64,000 nt of DNA from Candidatus Eisenbacteria bacterium (lineage in GTDB: Bacteria > Eisenbacteria > RBG-16-71-46), in contig JADLBL010000003.1 in NCBI GenBank assembly GCA_020847735.1, positions 1 to 64,000 on the forward strand. The letters are read 5' to 3'. Both the position numbers and the translations under genes were made by a program. Of the stretch, positions 51,131-61,085 are shown piece by piece. A model generated the notes under the pieces. The model was not told the DNA's origin and did not search any database. It saw only the letters and a list, made by a program, of their open reading frames with translations. Every line of letters starts with the position of its first letter. Positions within the stretch are counted from its first letter, which is position 1.

Positions 51131-52387
51131 ATGCAGATCGAAATCGTCACCATCGGCCACGAAGTCCTCTCGGGCCGCACGCTCGACACCAACTTCGCCT
51201 TCCTCGCCCGCGCGCTCGAGGAGATCAGCGTCCAGGTCGCCTGGCATTCGACGGTGGACGACGAGAGCGGGCGAATCGCCGAGGGCCTGACGAACGCGCT
51301 CGACCGCGCGGACGCCGTGATCATGACCGGCGGCCTCGGGCCGACGCCTGACGACCTCACGCGCAAAGCGGTCGCGACCACGCTCGGGCGGCCGCTGCAG
51401 CTCGACGAGGCGGCGCTCGGGTGGATTCGTGACCGGGCGAAGCGAATGGCTCGCCGCCTGCCGGCCGCGATCGAGACCATGGCGCTCGTGCCCCGCGGCG
51501 CCGAGGTGTGGCGGAACCCCGAGGGCGCCGCGCCCGGCGTGCTGATCCTGCACCACGACAAGCCGGTCGTGCTGCTGCCCGGCGTGCCGCAGGAGATGGA
51601 AGCGCTCGCGCGCGAGTTCGTGGTCCCGTACTTCCGCGAGCGCGTGGGGCACGCGGTCGAGGTGTTCACGCTTCGCACCTTCGGCATCGCCGAGAGCGTC
51701 CTCGACGGGCACATCGGCAATCTGTCCGGCGGCTGGCCCGGCGCGACGCTGGCGTACCTGCCGAGTTGGTTCGGCGTGGACCTGCGCGTGACGATCGCCG
51801 GTTCGAACGCCGCCGCCGTGCGCGAGACGCGCCTGCGCGCCTACGAGGAGCTGCGCGCGCGCGTCTCGAACGTCGTCTACGCGGAGGGAACGACGACGAT
51901 GGAGGAGGTCGTGGGCGCGGCGCTCGTGGGGAAGGGCTGGCGGATCGCGACCGCCGAGTCGTGCACCGGCGGCCTGCTCGCCAAGCGCCTCACCGACGTC
52001 GCCGGCTCGTCGCGCTACCTCGAGCGCGGGTTCGTGACGTACTCGAACGAGGCCAAGTACGACCTGCTGGGTGTGGACCGGGCGACGCTCGAGGCGCAGG
52101 GCGCGGTCAGCGCCGCGGTCGCCGAGCAGATGGCGGCCGGCGCGCGCGGGCGCGCCGGCGTCGAGGTGGGCGTCGGGATCACGGGCGTCGCCGGCCCCGA
52201 CGGCGGCAGCGAAACCAAGCCCGTCGGGACCGTCTTCATCGCCGTGGCCTCACCGCTCGGCGCCGCCGTGCGGCTCCACCGCATGGTGGGCACGCGCGCG
52301 ACCGTGCGCGAGCGCTCCGCCCAGACCGCGCTCGAGATGCTGCGCCGCAACCTGCTCGGCCTGCCGGTGGACGCGGCGCTGGAATAG
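51131..52387 (+). CDS. cinA: CinA: competence/damage-inducible protein and NMN amidohydrolase family
   Basis: This 418-aa protein has the MoCF-like N-terminal domain (IVTIGHEVLSGRTLDTNFAFLA ... VIMTGGLGPTPDDLT) and the C-terminal nicotinamide-nucleotide amidase domain (ATAESCTGGLLAKRLTDVAGSSRYLERGFVTYSN ... ITGVAGPDGGSETKPVGTVFIA). It cleans up pyridine nucleotides; in some bacteria cinA forms an operon with recA, here it is 5.2 kb away. ATG at 51131. It converges with the metal ATPase gene. Confidence 0.93.
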   Translation: MQIEIVTIGHEVLSGRTLDTNFAFLARALEEISVQVAWHSTVDDESGRIAEGLTNALDRADAVIMTGGLGPTPDDLTRKAVATTLGRPLQLDEAALGWIRDRAKRMARRLPAAIETMALVPRGAEVWRNPEGAAPGVLILHHDKPVVLLPGVPQEMEALAREFVVPYFRERVGHAVEVFTLRTFGIAESVLDGHIGNLSGGWPGATLAYLPSWFGVDLRVTIAGSNAAAVRETRLRAYEELRARVSNVVYAEGTTTMEEVVGAALVGKGWRIATAESCTGGLLAKRLTDVAGSSRYLERGFVTYSNEAKYDLLGVDRATLEAQGAVSAAVAEQMAAGARGRAGVEVGVGITGVAGPDGGSETKPVGTVFIAVASPLGAAVRLHRMVGTRATVRERSAQTALEMLRRNLLGLPVDAALE

Positions 52388-52398
52388 CGCGACCCGCG

Positions 52399-54552
52399 TC
52401 AGAGCCGCACGCGCCTGAGGGACTGGGCGTTGATCGCGACGATCACGGTGCTCGCCGACATGAGCACCGCCGCGGCGGCGGGAGGGAGCAGGACGCCCCA
52501 GTGCGACAGGGCCCCGGCCGCGAGCGGGAGGGCGACGATGTTGTAGCCCGCGGCCCACCAGAGGTTCTGCACCATCTTGCGGTAGCTCGCCTTCGACAGC
52601 TCGATGATGCGCGGGACGTCACGCGGATCGCTTCGCACGAGGACGACGTCGCCCGCTTCCACGGCCACGTCCGTGCCGGCGCCGATGGCGATGCCGACGT
52701 CGGCCGTGACGAGCGCTGGCGCGTCGTTCACGCCGTCGCCGACCATCGCGACGCGCCGGCCCCGCGCCTTGAGCTCCTGGATCTTCCTCGCCTTGTCCTC
52801 CGGTAGCACCTCGGCGAAGACCGTGTCGATTCCGAGATCCGCGGCGACGGCGTCCGCGACGGCCTGCGCGTCACCCGTCAGCATCACCACCTCGATCCCG
52901 GCGTCGTGCAGGCGCCGGATCGCCTCGCGGGATTCCGGGCGGACGGCGTCGGCCACGGCGAACACCGCCAGCGCGCGGCGATCCTCGATGAGGAAGACGG
53001 CCGATTGCCCGCGCGCCGCGGCTTCCGACGCGGTTTCCATCAACGCCGCCGCCGGTTCGGCGCCGAGCCCGCGAAGCAGGTTCGGTCCGCCCACCCGCAG
53101 CGCGCGGCCCCCGACTCGGGCTTCGACGCCCTGTCCGGGCAGCGCGCGGAAGTTCTCGGCCGGCGGAAGGTGGAGTCCGCGCTCGGCGGCGCTGGCGACG
53201 ATCGCGCGCCCAACCGGATGCTCCGAGTCCCGCTCGACCGCCGCGGCGAGGCGGAGCGCCTCCGACTCGTCGAGCCCGTCCACGGCGCGCAGGCGGATCA
53301 CGCGGTGCTCGGCGAGCGTCAGCGTGCCGGTCTTGTCGAAGACGACCGCGCCCAGGTTGCGGGCCTCCTCGAGGCCGCGGCGGTCACGCACGAGCAGACC
53401 GTTGCGCGCGCCGAGCGTCGTCGAGATGGCGATCACCAGCGGAATCGCCAGCCCGAGCGCGTGCGGGCAGGCCACGACGAGCACCGAGACGACCCGCTCC
53501 ACGGTGAACGCGGGGTCGGCGGCGAGCATCGTCCAGACGATCGCCGTGAGCACGCCGGCGGCGACCGCGACGAGGGTCAGGGCGAAGGCGGCACGGTCCG
53601 CGAGCGCCTGCGCGCGCGAACGGGACTGCTGCGCCTGCCCGACCAGCCGCATGATGCGCGCGAGCGACGTGTCGCCGCCGGTGCGCGTGACCTCGACGCG
53701 CAGCGAGCCCTCGCCGTTGACGGTTCCGGCGATCACCGGGTCGCCCTCGGTCCTCGCGACCGCGCGGGACTCGCCGGTGATCATCGCTTCGTTCACGGAG
53801 CTCCGGCCGCTTCGCACGCGACCGTCGGCGGGCACGCTCGCGCCGGGGCGGACGACCACCACGTCGCCGGCGGCGAGCGAGCGGATCGCCACCTCCTCGA
53901 TGCGGCCGTCCACCTCGCGCAGCGCGGTGGCCGGCAGGAGCTTCGCGAGCTCCTTCAGCGCGCCCTGGGCCTGGAAGATCGAGCGCATCTCGATCCAGTG
54001 GCCGAGCAGCATGATCGTGATGAGGCTCGCGAGTTCCTCCCAGAGCGGCATCCCCGGGTAGCCGAAGGTCACCGCGACGCTGAAGACGAACGCCACGGAG
54101 ATCGCGAGCGAGATGAGCGTCATCATGCCGGGCAGGCGCGCCTGGATCTCGCGCGCGGCGCCCCGCAGGAACACCAGGCCGCCATACACGAACACCGCGG
54201 TGCCGAAGAGCGGCGCGACCCACCGCCAGCCCGGCAGGAGCGGCATGTCGCGGCCGGCGAGGCGCGCGAGCATGTGCCCCCAGGCGAGCGTCGGCAGCGT
54301 CAGCGCGAGCGAGATCCAGAACTTGTTCCGGAACATCTCCACGCTGTGGCCGGCGTGCTGGTCATGGCCCGCGTGTTCGCCGTGCGCCGCGCGGGGGTCG
54401 TGCGTCGCGTGTTCGCCGTGGGCCGCGTGTTCGCCGTGGGCCGCGTGGGCGTCGTGCGTCGCGTGCGCGTCGTGACCGCTCGCGGCGGTGGGCGCGGAGG
54501 TCCGGGGCGGTTCTCCGTGGGCGTGGGTGTGTTCGTGGTGCCCGCTGTCCAT
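52399..54552 (-). CDS. copB: CopB-type heavy-metal P1B ATPase with His-rich N-terminus
   Basis: This 717-aa membrane pump has a His/Ala/Asp-rich N-terminal metal-binding tail (about 1-70, repeated HGEHA and HDAHA units) instead of CxxC domains. It has eight predicted helices, TGES (actuator), the membrane CPH motif (CopB subgroup, rather than CPC of CopA), DKTGTLT (phosphorylation), SEHPVG and GDGVNDAP. The CPH and His tail point to copper or silver efflux. ATG at 54552 is preferred because a GGGAGCG site precedes it; a GTG at 54615 would add 21 residues. It diverges from thpR. Confidence 0.9.
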   Translation of the reverse strand: MDSGHHEHTHAHGEPPRTSAPTAASGHDAHATHDAHAAHGEHAAHGEHATHDPRAAHGEHAGHDQHAGHSVEMFRNKFWISLALTLPTLAWGHMLARLAGRDMPLLPGWRWVAPLFGTAVFVYGGLVFLRGAAREIQARLPGMMTLISLAISVAFVFSVAVTFGYPGMPLWEELASLITIMLLGHWIEMRSIFQAQGALKELAKLLPATALREVDGRIEEVAIRSLAAGDVVVVRPGASVPADGRVRSGRSSVNEAMITGESRAVARTEGDPVIAGTVNGEGSLRVEVTRTGGDTSLARIMRLVGQAQQSRSRAQALADRAAFALTLVAVAAGVLTAIVWTMLAADPAFTVERVVSVLVVACPHALGLAIPLVIAISTTLGARNGLLVRDRRGLEEARNLGAVVFDKTGTLTLAEHRVIRLRAVDGLDESEALRLAAAVERDSEHPVGRAIVASAAERGLHLPPAENFRALPGQGVEARVGGRALRVGGPNLLRGLGAEPAAALMETASEAAARGQSAVFLIEDRRALAVFAVADAVRPESREAIRRLHDAGIEVVMLTGDAQAVADAVAADLGIDTVFAEVLPEDKARKIQELKARGRRVAMVGDGVNDAPALVTADVGIAIGAGTDVAVEAGDVVLVRSDPRDVPRIIELSKASYRKMVQNLWWAAGYNIVALPLAAGALSHWGVLLPPAAAAVLMSASTVIVAINAQSLRRVRL

Positions 54553-54788
54553 GTCGCGTTCGCTCCCGATCCGGGCGCCAGGACGTGGCCCGGAATCCTC
54601 GTCGCAGGCTGTCACGCTCGTCTATCGTGTTCAAGCTCCCGCGGGCGGACTCCACCGCGCGGGGACGGTCGTGGTGGCCGGCGGCGCCGGAGTCCGCGGT
54701 GAAGCGACGGCTTCGAAAGGGCGCCAGCGGGTCCCCGCGACGCCCGGGCATACCGCCCGAAGGCCCTCTGCCCGGGGCAGGTCACGCA

Positions 54789-55349
54789 ATGAGCGACACG
54801 CAGCGGTACTTCCTCGCCGTCTTTCCGCCGCCCGAAGCGCAGGCGGCGGCCGCGGAGGCGTGCGGGCCGTTGCGCTCGCCCGGCGACGGCGTCTCCTGGG
54901 TGAAGCGTGACAACCTGCACTACACGCTGCGCTTCCTCGGCGACCTCCGGGCGGACGGGGCGCATCGCGCACTGCTGGCGGCGCGCGAGGCCGCTTCGGT
55001 GCGCGGGTCGTTCGCCGCCACGCTCGGCACGTTCGGAGTGTTTCCGTCGCCGCGCCGTGCGCGCGTGCTGTGGCTCGGGCTCGCGCAGGGGAGCGGGGCG
55101 CTGTGCCAAGTCGCGTCCGCGCTCGACACCGCGCTCGTGCGGCACGGCTTCGGACCGGCGGACCGGCCGTTCGCGCCGCACCTGACGGTCGGGAGAACGA
55201 GAGCGCCCGCCGACTGGACCGCGAAGCTCTCCGCCGCGAGGGCGCCCCAGGCGGCCTTCGCCGTGGACCGCGTGCTGCTCGTCAGGAGCAGGTTGTCGCC
55301 GCGCGGCTCGATCTACGAGCGGGTGGACGAGGCGAAGCTCGGCGGCTGA
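54789..55349 (+). CDS. thpR: RNA 2',3'-cyclic phosphodiesterase (2'-5' RNA ligase family)
   Basis: This 186-aa 2H phosphoesterase carries the two catalytic HxT motifs, HYT at 44-46 and HLT at 131-133, with RYFLAVFPP at the start and LRFLGDL after the first motif. ThpR hydrolyses RNA 2',3'-cyclic phosphates. ATG at 54789; standing alone between divergent and convergent neighbours. Confidence 0.9.
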   Translation: MSDTQRYFLAVFPPPEAQAAAAEACGPLRSPGDGVSWVKRDNLHYTLRFLGDLRADGAHRALLAAREAASVRGSFAATLGTFGVFPSPRRARVLWLGLAQGSGALCQVASALDTALVRHGFGPADRPFAPHLTVGRTRAPADWTAKLSAARAPQAAFAVDRVLLVRSRLSPRGSIYERVDEAKLGG

Positions 55350-55494
55350 CGCCGGGCGACCCCGCCGGGCCCGCCCGCGGCCGCCGGCGGCGCAGGGACG
55401 CGCGGCCAAACGTGCTGAAGACCCCACGGTTCGCATGCTAGCCTTGAGCCGCGCCGATTCGCTCCGCACCCTTCGCACCCGGAGATCCCCCGCC

Positions 55495-56844
55495 ATGCTC
55501 CGCGCCCGAACGTTCGCCCTGACCGTGCTCGTCTTCGTCCTCGCCGCCGCTCCCGCCCGGGCGTTCGAGGTCCTGCGCCACTCGAACATGACCGGCGAGG
55601 TGCTCGCGCGGCAGGGGGTGAGCCCGGCGGCTCTCAAGTTCATCCTGCAGGGCGTGCGCTGGCCCGACATCACGCAGTGCGTCTCGGGCTGCTACTGCCC
55701 GTCCTACCTGCAATGGTTCTGCTCGGATCCCGATTCGGCGCAGGTGATCCAGTTCAGCGCCTCGCACTACGACAACAACCAGATCACCGAGTCCATGGAC
55801 AACGTCCAGACGCTGATGACGCTCGCGCGCTCGGGACTCGACCGGCCGCTGCCCACCAACGACGCCGAGCGCCGTCAGGTCGGGGTCGCGCTCATGTTCT
55901 TCGGCGAGGCGCTGCACGCCATCCAGGACTTCTACGCGCACTCGACGTGGATCGAGCTCAACCGCGACCTCATCCGCGTCGGCGGCCATCTCTACAGCTG
56001 CCCGCTGTGGAACGGCGAGACGACGGGCGGGAGCGGCAGCACGACGGTGGGCGGCGTGAGCGTGAGCGGCGTGCAGACGGGCTACGTGGACATCGCCCCG
56101 CCGGCCGGCTCGGTGACGCACGACGCGCTCAACAAGGACAGCCCGGGCAGCACGCAGGGCTCGATCGTCGTCAACCGCATTTTCCCGGCGACGCGCATCG
56201 GCACGTACTACGAGCTCGCCTCCGGGCAGATCAACGGCTCGTACACCGACGACGGCGCCGCGCCGCGGCACACGATCAAGGGACTGCAGTGCCTGATCAG
56301 CGGCAGTCCGGTCTACAACCTTCCTGCGCCCGCTTCGCCGGGGCATGCGGGAGTGCCGGTCGTCACCCCCGCTTCGGCCGCGGGGATCTCCGAGACGATG
56401 GCGTGGATCGAGACCGACTCGACGATGCTCGCGATCGGAGCGCGCATCGACAGCCTGTGGGCGTCCTCGTCGCCGGATACGCCCTCGACGTTTCCGCTCG
56501 CGCAGTTCGACGACGACGGCTGGCCGTTGCCGGCCACCGCTTCGGTGACCGACCCGTTCGTGCCGGTCGCGCGCCTGCTCGCCGGGCCGGCGCCCAACCC
56601 GGCGAACGGCCGCACCGCGATCCGCTTTCAGGCGCCCCGGGCGGGCCCGGTCAGGCTCGAGGTCTTCGACCTGACGGGCCGGCGCGTGCGACTGCTCCTC
56701 GACCGCGACGTCGAACCCGGCTGGAAGGAAGTCTGGTGGGCGGGCCTCGACGACGCCGGGCGCGCCCTGCCGAGCGGCACGTATCTCGCGCGGCTGTCGG
56801 GCTTCGGCCGAAGCGAGAGTTGCCGGGTCGCGATCCTGCACTGA
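55495..56844 (+). CDS. Secreted HET-C-like protein with FlgD-type C-terminal domain
   Basis: This 449-aa protein starts with a signal peptide (MLRARTFALTVLVFVLAAAP then ARA). Residues about 24-260 contain HYDNNQ (91-96) and the long helix FFGEALHAIQDFYAHSTWIEL (141-150 HAIQDFYAHS), like the HET-C/zinc-dependent phospholipase fold, where such His and Asp residues bind metal. Six cysteines near 62-76 and later suggest disulfides. The C-terminus (RLEVFDLTGRRVRLLLDRDV ... GTYLARLSGFGRSESCRVAIL) is a FlgD/T9SS-type sorting-like domain. Enzymatic activity is inferred only. ATG at 55495 has GGAGA upstream. Confidence 0.72.
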   Translation: MLRARTFALTVLVFVLAAAPARAFEVLRHSNMTGEVLARQGVSPAALKFILQGVRWPDITQCVSGCYCPSYLQWFCSDPDSAQVIQFSASHYDNNQITESMDNVQTLMTLARSGLDRPLPTNDAERRQVGVALMFFGEALHAIQDFYAHSTWIELNRDLIRVGGHLYSCPLWNGETTGGSGSTTVGGVSVSGVQTGYVDIAPPAGSVTHDALNKDSPGSTQGSIVVNRIFPATRIGTYYELASGQINGSYTDDGAAPRHTIKGLQCLISGSPVYNLPAPASPGHAGVPVVTPASAAGISETMAWIETDSTMLAIGARIDSLWASSSPDTPSTFPLAQFDDDGWPLPATASVTDPFVPVARLLAGPAPNPANGRTAIRFQAPRAGPVRLEVFDLTGRRVRLLLDRDVEPGWKEVWWAGLDDAGRALPSGTYLARLSGFGRSESCRVAILH

Positions 56845-56875
56845 CCGCGCGGCGGGTTTCCCGCGCGCGGGGCGG

Positions 56876-57376
56876 CTACGACCCGCAGCTCGTGATGACG
56901 GACTTTTCCTCGAAGCGGACCGGCAAGGGGCCGTCGTTCGGGCGCGCGAGCCGGACGATGTCGAGCGGCTGCGTCAGGGCCAGCGTCACGGGGCAGTTCT
57001 TGCCCGGCGAAGTCGAAAGCACGCCGACGACGACGGCGCCGTTCTCGAGCAGCGCCCCCGAGATCTCGATCGCGTAGCCGCCGCTCGAACGCTCACCCAG
57101 CGCCGCGACGACGACGAACTCGCGGGCGAAGTCCACGGCCGGCGGCGCCGGCACGGTGCCGCGGTCGGCGAAGGCGCGGTTCCAGAGTTCGGCGAAGCCC
57201 GCCTCGTCGAAGCAGGCCGTTCGCAACGGTTCGTGGAGCGCCGAATGGTAGGTCGCCCTGGGCGCGTCGGGCGTGATGCGCGTGACGAGGATGGGCGCTC
57301 CGGGGCGGGTGCCGTCGCCCGGGCAACCCGAGAGCAACAGCACCGCGGCGGTGATGAGTGGAAGGCTTCGGCTCAT
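56876..57376 (-). CDS. Lipoprotein with PrcB-like C-terminal domain
   Basis: This 166-aa lipoprotein has a lipobox (VLLLSGC, Cys 18) and a PrcB C-terminal-type domain: VDFAREFVVVAALGERSSGGYAIEI. The family is named after a protease-complex subunit of Treponema. Partners are not visible here. It converges with the HET-C-like gene and diverges from recA. Confidence 0.75.
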   Translation of the reverse strand: MSRSLPLITAAVLLLSGCPGDGTRPGAPILVTRITPDAPRATYHSALHEPLRTACFDEAGFAELWNRAFADRGTVPAPPAVDFAREFVVVAALGERSSGGYAIEISGALLENGAVVVGVLSTSPGKNCPVTLALTQPLDIVRLARPNDGPLPVRFEEKSVITSCGS

Positions 57377-57465
57377 GGCGACACCTCTCTTTCCGGTGCT
57401 TTCGCTCCTTCCGGCCCGCAGTCTAGCGCCGCGCCGGGTGCCCGCAGGACCCGAAAAACTCCCTC

Positions 57466-57493
57466 TTGCGCCTACTGCACAAGTGTGTAATAT
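57466..57493 (+). promoter_or_regulatory. Candidate recA promoter
   Basis: TTGCGC (57466-57471) and TAATAT (57488-57493) are spaced 16 bp apart; a CACA-AG-TGTG inverted repeat lies in the spacer and could be an operator. It is about 110 bp upstream of recA. I do not see a standard CTGT-N8-ACAG or GAAC-type LexA box. Confidence 0.5.
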
Positions 57494-57600
57494 GCCGCCC
57501 AGACATTAGAAGGGTGGTGGGCGGCACCTTCGGCCCGCGCCGTCGGCCGGCTCCCACCCGGATCCCCGCGAACGCAGCCCCTGCGAAGGAGACGCAGTCC

Positions 57601-58725
<1,125 letters not shown>

Positions 58726-58727
58726 AC

Positions 58728-58765
58728 GCGAACGAGGGGCGGCCCGCCGGCCGCCCCTCGTTCGC
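58728..58765 (+). terminator. Strong recA-recX intergenic hairpin
   Basis: A perfect 17-pair stem (58728-58744 with 58749-58765) with a CGCC loop begins 2 bp after recA. No U-tract follows, so it may act as a partial terminator or mRNA 3' stabiliser that lowers recX expression relative to recA. Confidence 0.65.
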
Positions 58766-58826
58766 GCCGTGACCCCGCGGGATTCGGGCGAACGGCGCTC
58801 CGCGTTCCCCAAGGAGGTTCCGCGAC

Positions 58827-59363
58827 GTGAGCACGCTGCGTACCGGTGCACGCCGGCCGCCGCCCGAGGCGGCGCCGATCGAGGACTCCGAGGCCTGCCG
58901 CGAGGAGGCGCTGAAGCTCCTCGATCGCCAGCGCCGGCCGCGCGCCGACCTCGCGCGCCGACTGGGAGAGAAGGGCTACGCGACGGCCACGATCGTCGAG
59001 GTGCTGGAGCGACTCGCGGCGGTAGGACTCGTGGACGACGTCGAGTTCGCGCGCGCGTTCCTCGCCGGGCGCTGGGGCCGCAGGCCGTCGGGCTGGCGGC
59101 GATTGCAGCAGGAGCTGCGCGCGAAGGGCATTGCCGAGCCCGATGTGGTCGCGGCGCGGGCGCTGATCGAGCAGCGCGAAGGCGGCGTGGACGAGCTCTC
59201 GACCGCGCGCAAGCTGCTCGCGCAGGTCGCCCACCGCTACGCCCGGCTCGAGCCGCGCGTGCGTGAGCAGCGCCTGTGGGCGCTGCTGGCACGGCGGGGT
59301 TTCGATCGCGACGTGATCCGGCGTGCGCTGGCATTGAGCGACGACGAGGGTGAAGTCGAGTAG
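58827..59363 (+). CDS. recX: Regulatory protein RecX
   Basis: This 178-aa helical protein has repeats of the RecX type: CREEALKLLDRQRRPRADLARRLGEKGY, then RLAAVGLVDDVEFARAFLAGRWGRRPSG, and a third helix set near the end. RecX limits RecA filament growth. GTG at 58827 (AAGGAGG upstream); 101 bp after recA. Confidence 0.9.
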   Translation: MSTLRTGARRPPPEAAPIEDSEACREEALKLLDRQRRPRADLARRLGEKGYATATIVEVLERLAAVGLVDDVEFARAFLAGRWGRRPSGWRRLQQELRAKGIAEPDVVAARALIEQREGGVDELSTARKLLAQVAHRYARLEPRVREQRLWALLARRGFDRDVIRRALALSDDEGEVE

Positions 59364-59438
59364 TCTGGCCGTGCGCCCGGCCGCCCGGTGACTCGCGCGG
59401 CCGTACCCGGCGCCGATCTTCGAGCGGAGGAAGCCGGC

Positions 59439-59771
59439 ATGCCCGCCTATGTCGTCGTCCGGATCGACGTCCACGACCCCGAGGTGTTCCAGCGTTACGT
59501 GCAGGCCGCGCCGGCCTCGATCAGCCACCACGGCGGCCGCTACCTGACGCGCGGCGGCGCCGTCGAAGCGCTCGAAGGCGAGTGGTCCGGCTCCCGCTTC
59601 GCGATCCTCGAGTTCCCCGACCTGGTGACGGCGAGAACGTGGTACGAGTCGCGCGAGTACGCCGCCGCGCGGGCGCTGCGCGAGGCCTGCGCGACGACCC
59701 AGATGCTGCTCGCCGAGGGGCTGCCCGAGTCGTGGATCCCCGGCTGGCCCGGCGAGGGGAGCGCCTCGTGA
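59439..59771 (+). CDS. DUF1330 protein
   Basis: This 110-aa dimeric alpha/beta-barrel-type protein matches DUF1330: AYVVVRIDVHDPEVFQRYVQ, then GGRYLTRGGAVEALEGEW, FAILEFPDLVTARTWYESREYAAAR. Function unknown. ATG at 59439 follows GCGGAGG. Its stop overlaps the hemerythrin gene (GTGA). Confidence 0.85.
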   Translation: MPAYVVVRIDVHDPEVFQRYVQAAPASISHHGGRYLTRGGAVEALEGEWSGSRFAILEFPDLVTARTWYESREYAAARALREACATTQMLLAEGLPESWIPGWPGEGSAS

Positions 59772-60313
59772 CCGGCGATCCCATCCAGCGACTGCTCGAC
59801 GAACACGCCGGGCTCCTGGCCCGGCTCGAGGGGTTGCGCCGCGCGGTGCGCGAGCTGGGCGAGCGCGGCGACGCGGCGCTGCCCGAAATGCTGCCGGTGT
59901 TGCGCGAGGCGAGCGACGTGATGGACACCGAACTGCTCGCGCACTCACGGCGCGAGGACGAGGTGCTCTTCGAAGTGGTGGCGGAGGAGCTCGGCGGCGC
60001 CTGGGGCCCGGGCCTGATGATGCGCGAGGAGCACCGCGACATTCACGGCAACGCGGACCGTTTTCGCGACACCCTGCGCGAGCTGAAGCAGGTCGAGCAC
60101 CCGGCCGTCGAGGCCGGCATCGCGAGGCTGCACGAGCAGCTGGGAGCGGGCGCGGCCGCCGCCACCCTGTGCCGGACCGGCGCCGAGCTGCTGGCCATGA
60201 TCGAGGCGCACTTCAGCAAGGAGGAGGAGCTCCTGTTCCCGATCGCGCGTGCCGAGTTGTCGGCGGACAAGCTCCGCGAGGTCGCGCGGCGGATGGACGA
60301 GCTGGACGCATGA
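59768..60313 (+). CDS. Hemerythrin-like HHE-domain protein
   Basis: This 181-aa four-helix protein has DEHAGLLARLEGL, a HSRREDEVLFEVV helix, MMREEHRDIHGNADRF and IEAHFSKEEELLFPIA, the His/Glu pattern of HHE cation-binding domains that bind di-iron for oxygen or nitric oxide handling. GTG at 59768; both ends overlap neighbouring genes, so the three form one operon. Confidence 0.85.
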   Translation: MTGDPIQRLLDEHAGLLARLEGLRRAVRELGERGDAALPEMLPVLREASDVMDTELLAHSRREDEVLFEVVAEELGGAWGPGLMMREEHRDIHGNADRFRDTLRELKQVEHPAVEAGIARLHEQLGAGAAAATLCRTGAELLAMIEAHFSKEEELLFPIARAELSADKLREVARRMDELDA

Positions 60314-60810
60314 CGCAAGCCGCGCCGCTGGAGACCGTCGCGGGACAGTTCGGCGCCGCGGTGGACATGCTCGAGAACGCGATCGTCGCCTGCCCCGACG
60401 AACACTGGGGCGACGCGGATGACTGGCACGCCTTCTGGTACCTCGCCTCACACACGCTTTTCTGGCTCGACCGCGATCTGTCCGACGTGCCCGAACGGCA
60501 CCCGCCGCCGGCGCCATTCGGGCTCGAGGAGCTGGATCCGAACGGCCTGCTGCCGCCACGCGTCCACACCCGGGCCGAACTTCTCGCGGTGCTGGCGGGG
60601 GTCCGCTCGAGGCTCCGAGCGGTGTTCGCCGGGTTCACGGCCGCGCAGGCGGCGCGGCCGAGCACGTTCCGCCCCGGCACGGATTTCACCATGCTCGAGC
60701 AGCATCTCTACTGCCTGCGGCACGTGCAGCACCATGTCGGGCAGCTGCAATTGCTGCTCCGGCAGGCGGGTGTCACGCCACCTCGCTGGGTGAGCCGGGG
60801 AACGCGGTAG
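60310..60810 (+). CDS. DinB-family protein
   Basis: This 166-aa four-helix bundle protein matches DinB/YfiT-type proteins. It has FGAAVDMLENAIVACPDEHW, FWYLASHTLFWLDRDL with a metal-type His, and LYCLRHVQHHVGQLQLLLRQAG near the C-terminus. Some members are thiol-dependent metalloenzymes; this one is unassigned. The ATGA overlap ties it to the hemerythrin-like gene. Confidence 0.82.
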   Translation: MTQAAPLETVAGQFGAAVDMLENAIVACPDEHWGDADDWHAFWYLASHTLFWLDRDLSDVPERHPPPAPFGLEELDPNGLLPPRVHTRAELLAVLAGVRSRLRAVFAGFTAAQAARPSTFRPGTDFTMLEQHLYCLRHVQHHVGQLQLLLRQAGVTPPRWVSRGTR

Positions 60811-61085
60811 CGACGGCGAACCGGAAGCGCCGCGCGGGGGGGGGAGCGTCGCGCCGGCGGAGGCCTGGCGGGCCTGGCTGACGCCAGCGACTGGTGCGAC
60901 CCGGAGTGCCGCAGTCGCCGCCGGAGCCGGGGGTGGCGCGCGCTCGAGAGGCGCTCGTCCGAGTCGCGGGTGCAGGCACGGGGGGGTTTCCGCTATCTTT
61001 CCGCGGTTTCCGATCCGCACCCTGACCGGCCCGGCCGCGCCGCGCGCGAGCGGGTCCCGTCGCGCGTCCGCCCCGGGGAGACCGG

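Noticed and set aside
57460-57600. LexA/SOS box upstream of recA
   Set aside because: Neither CTGT-N8-ACAG nor GAAC/GTTC-type boxes could be found; only a short CACA/TGTG repeat is present.
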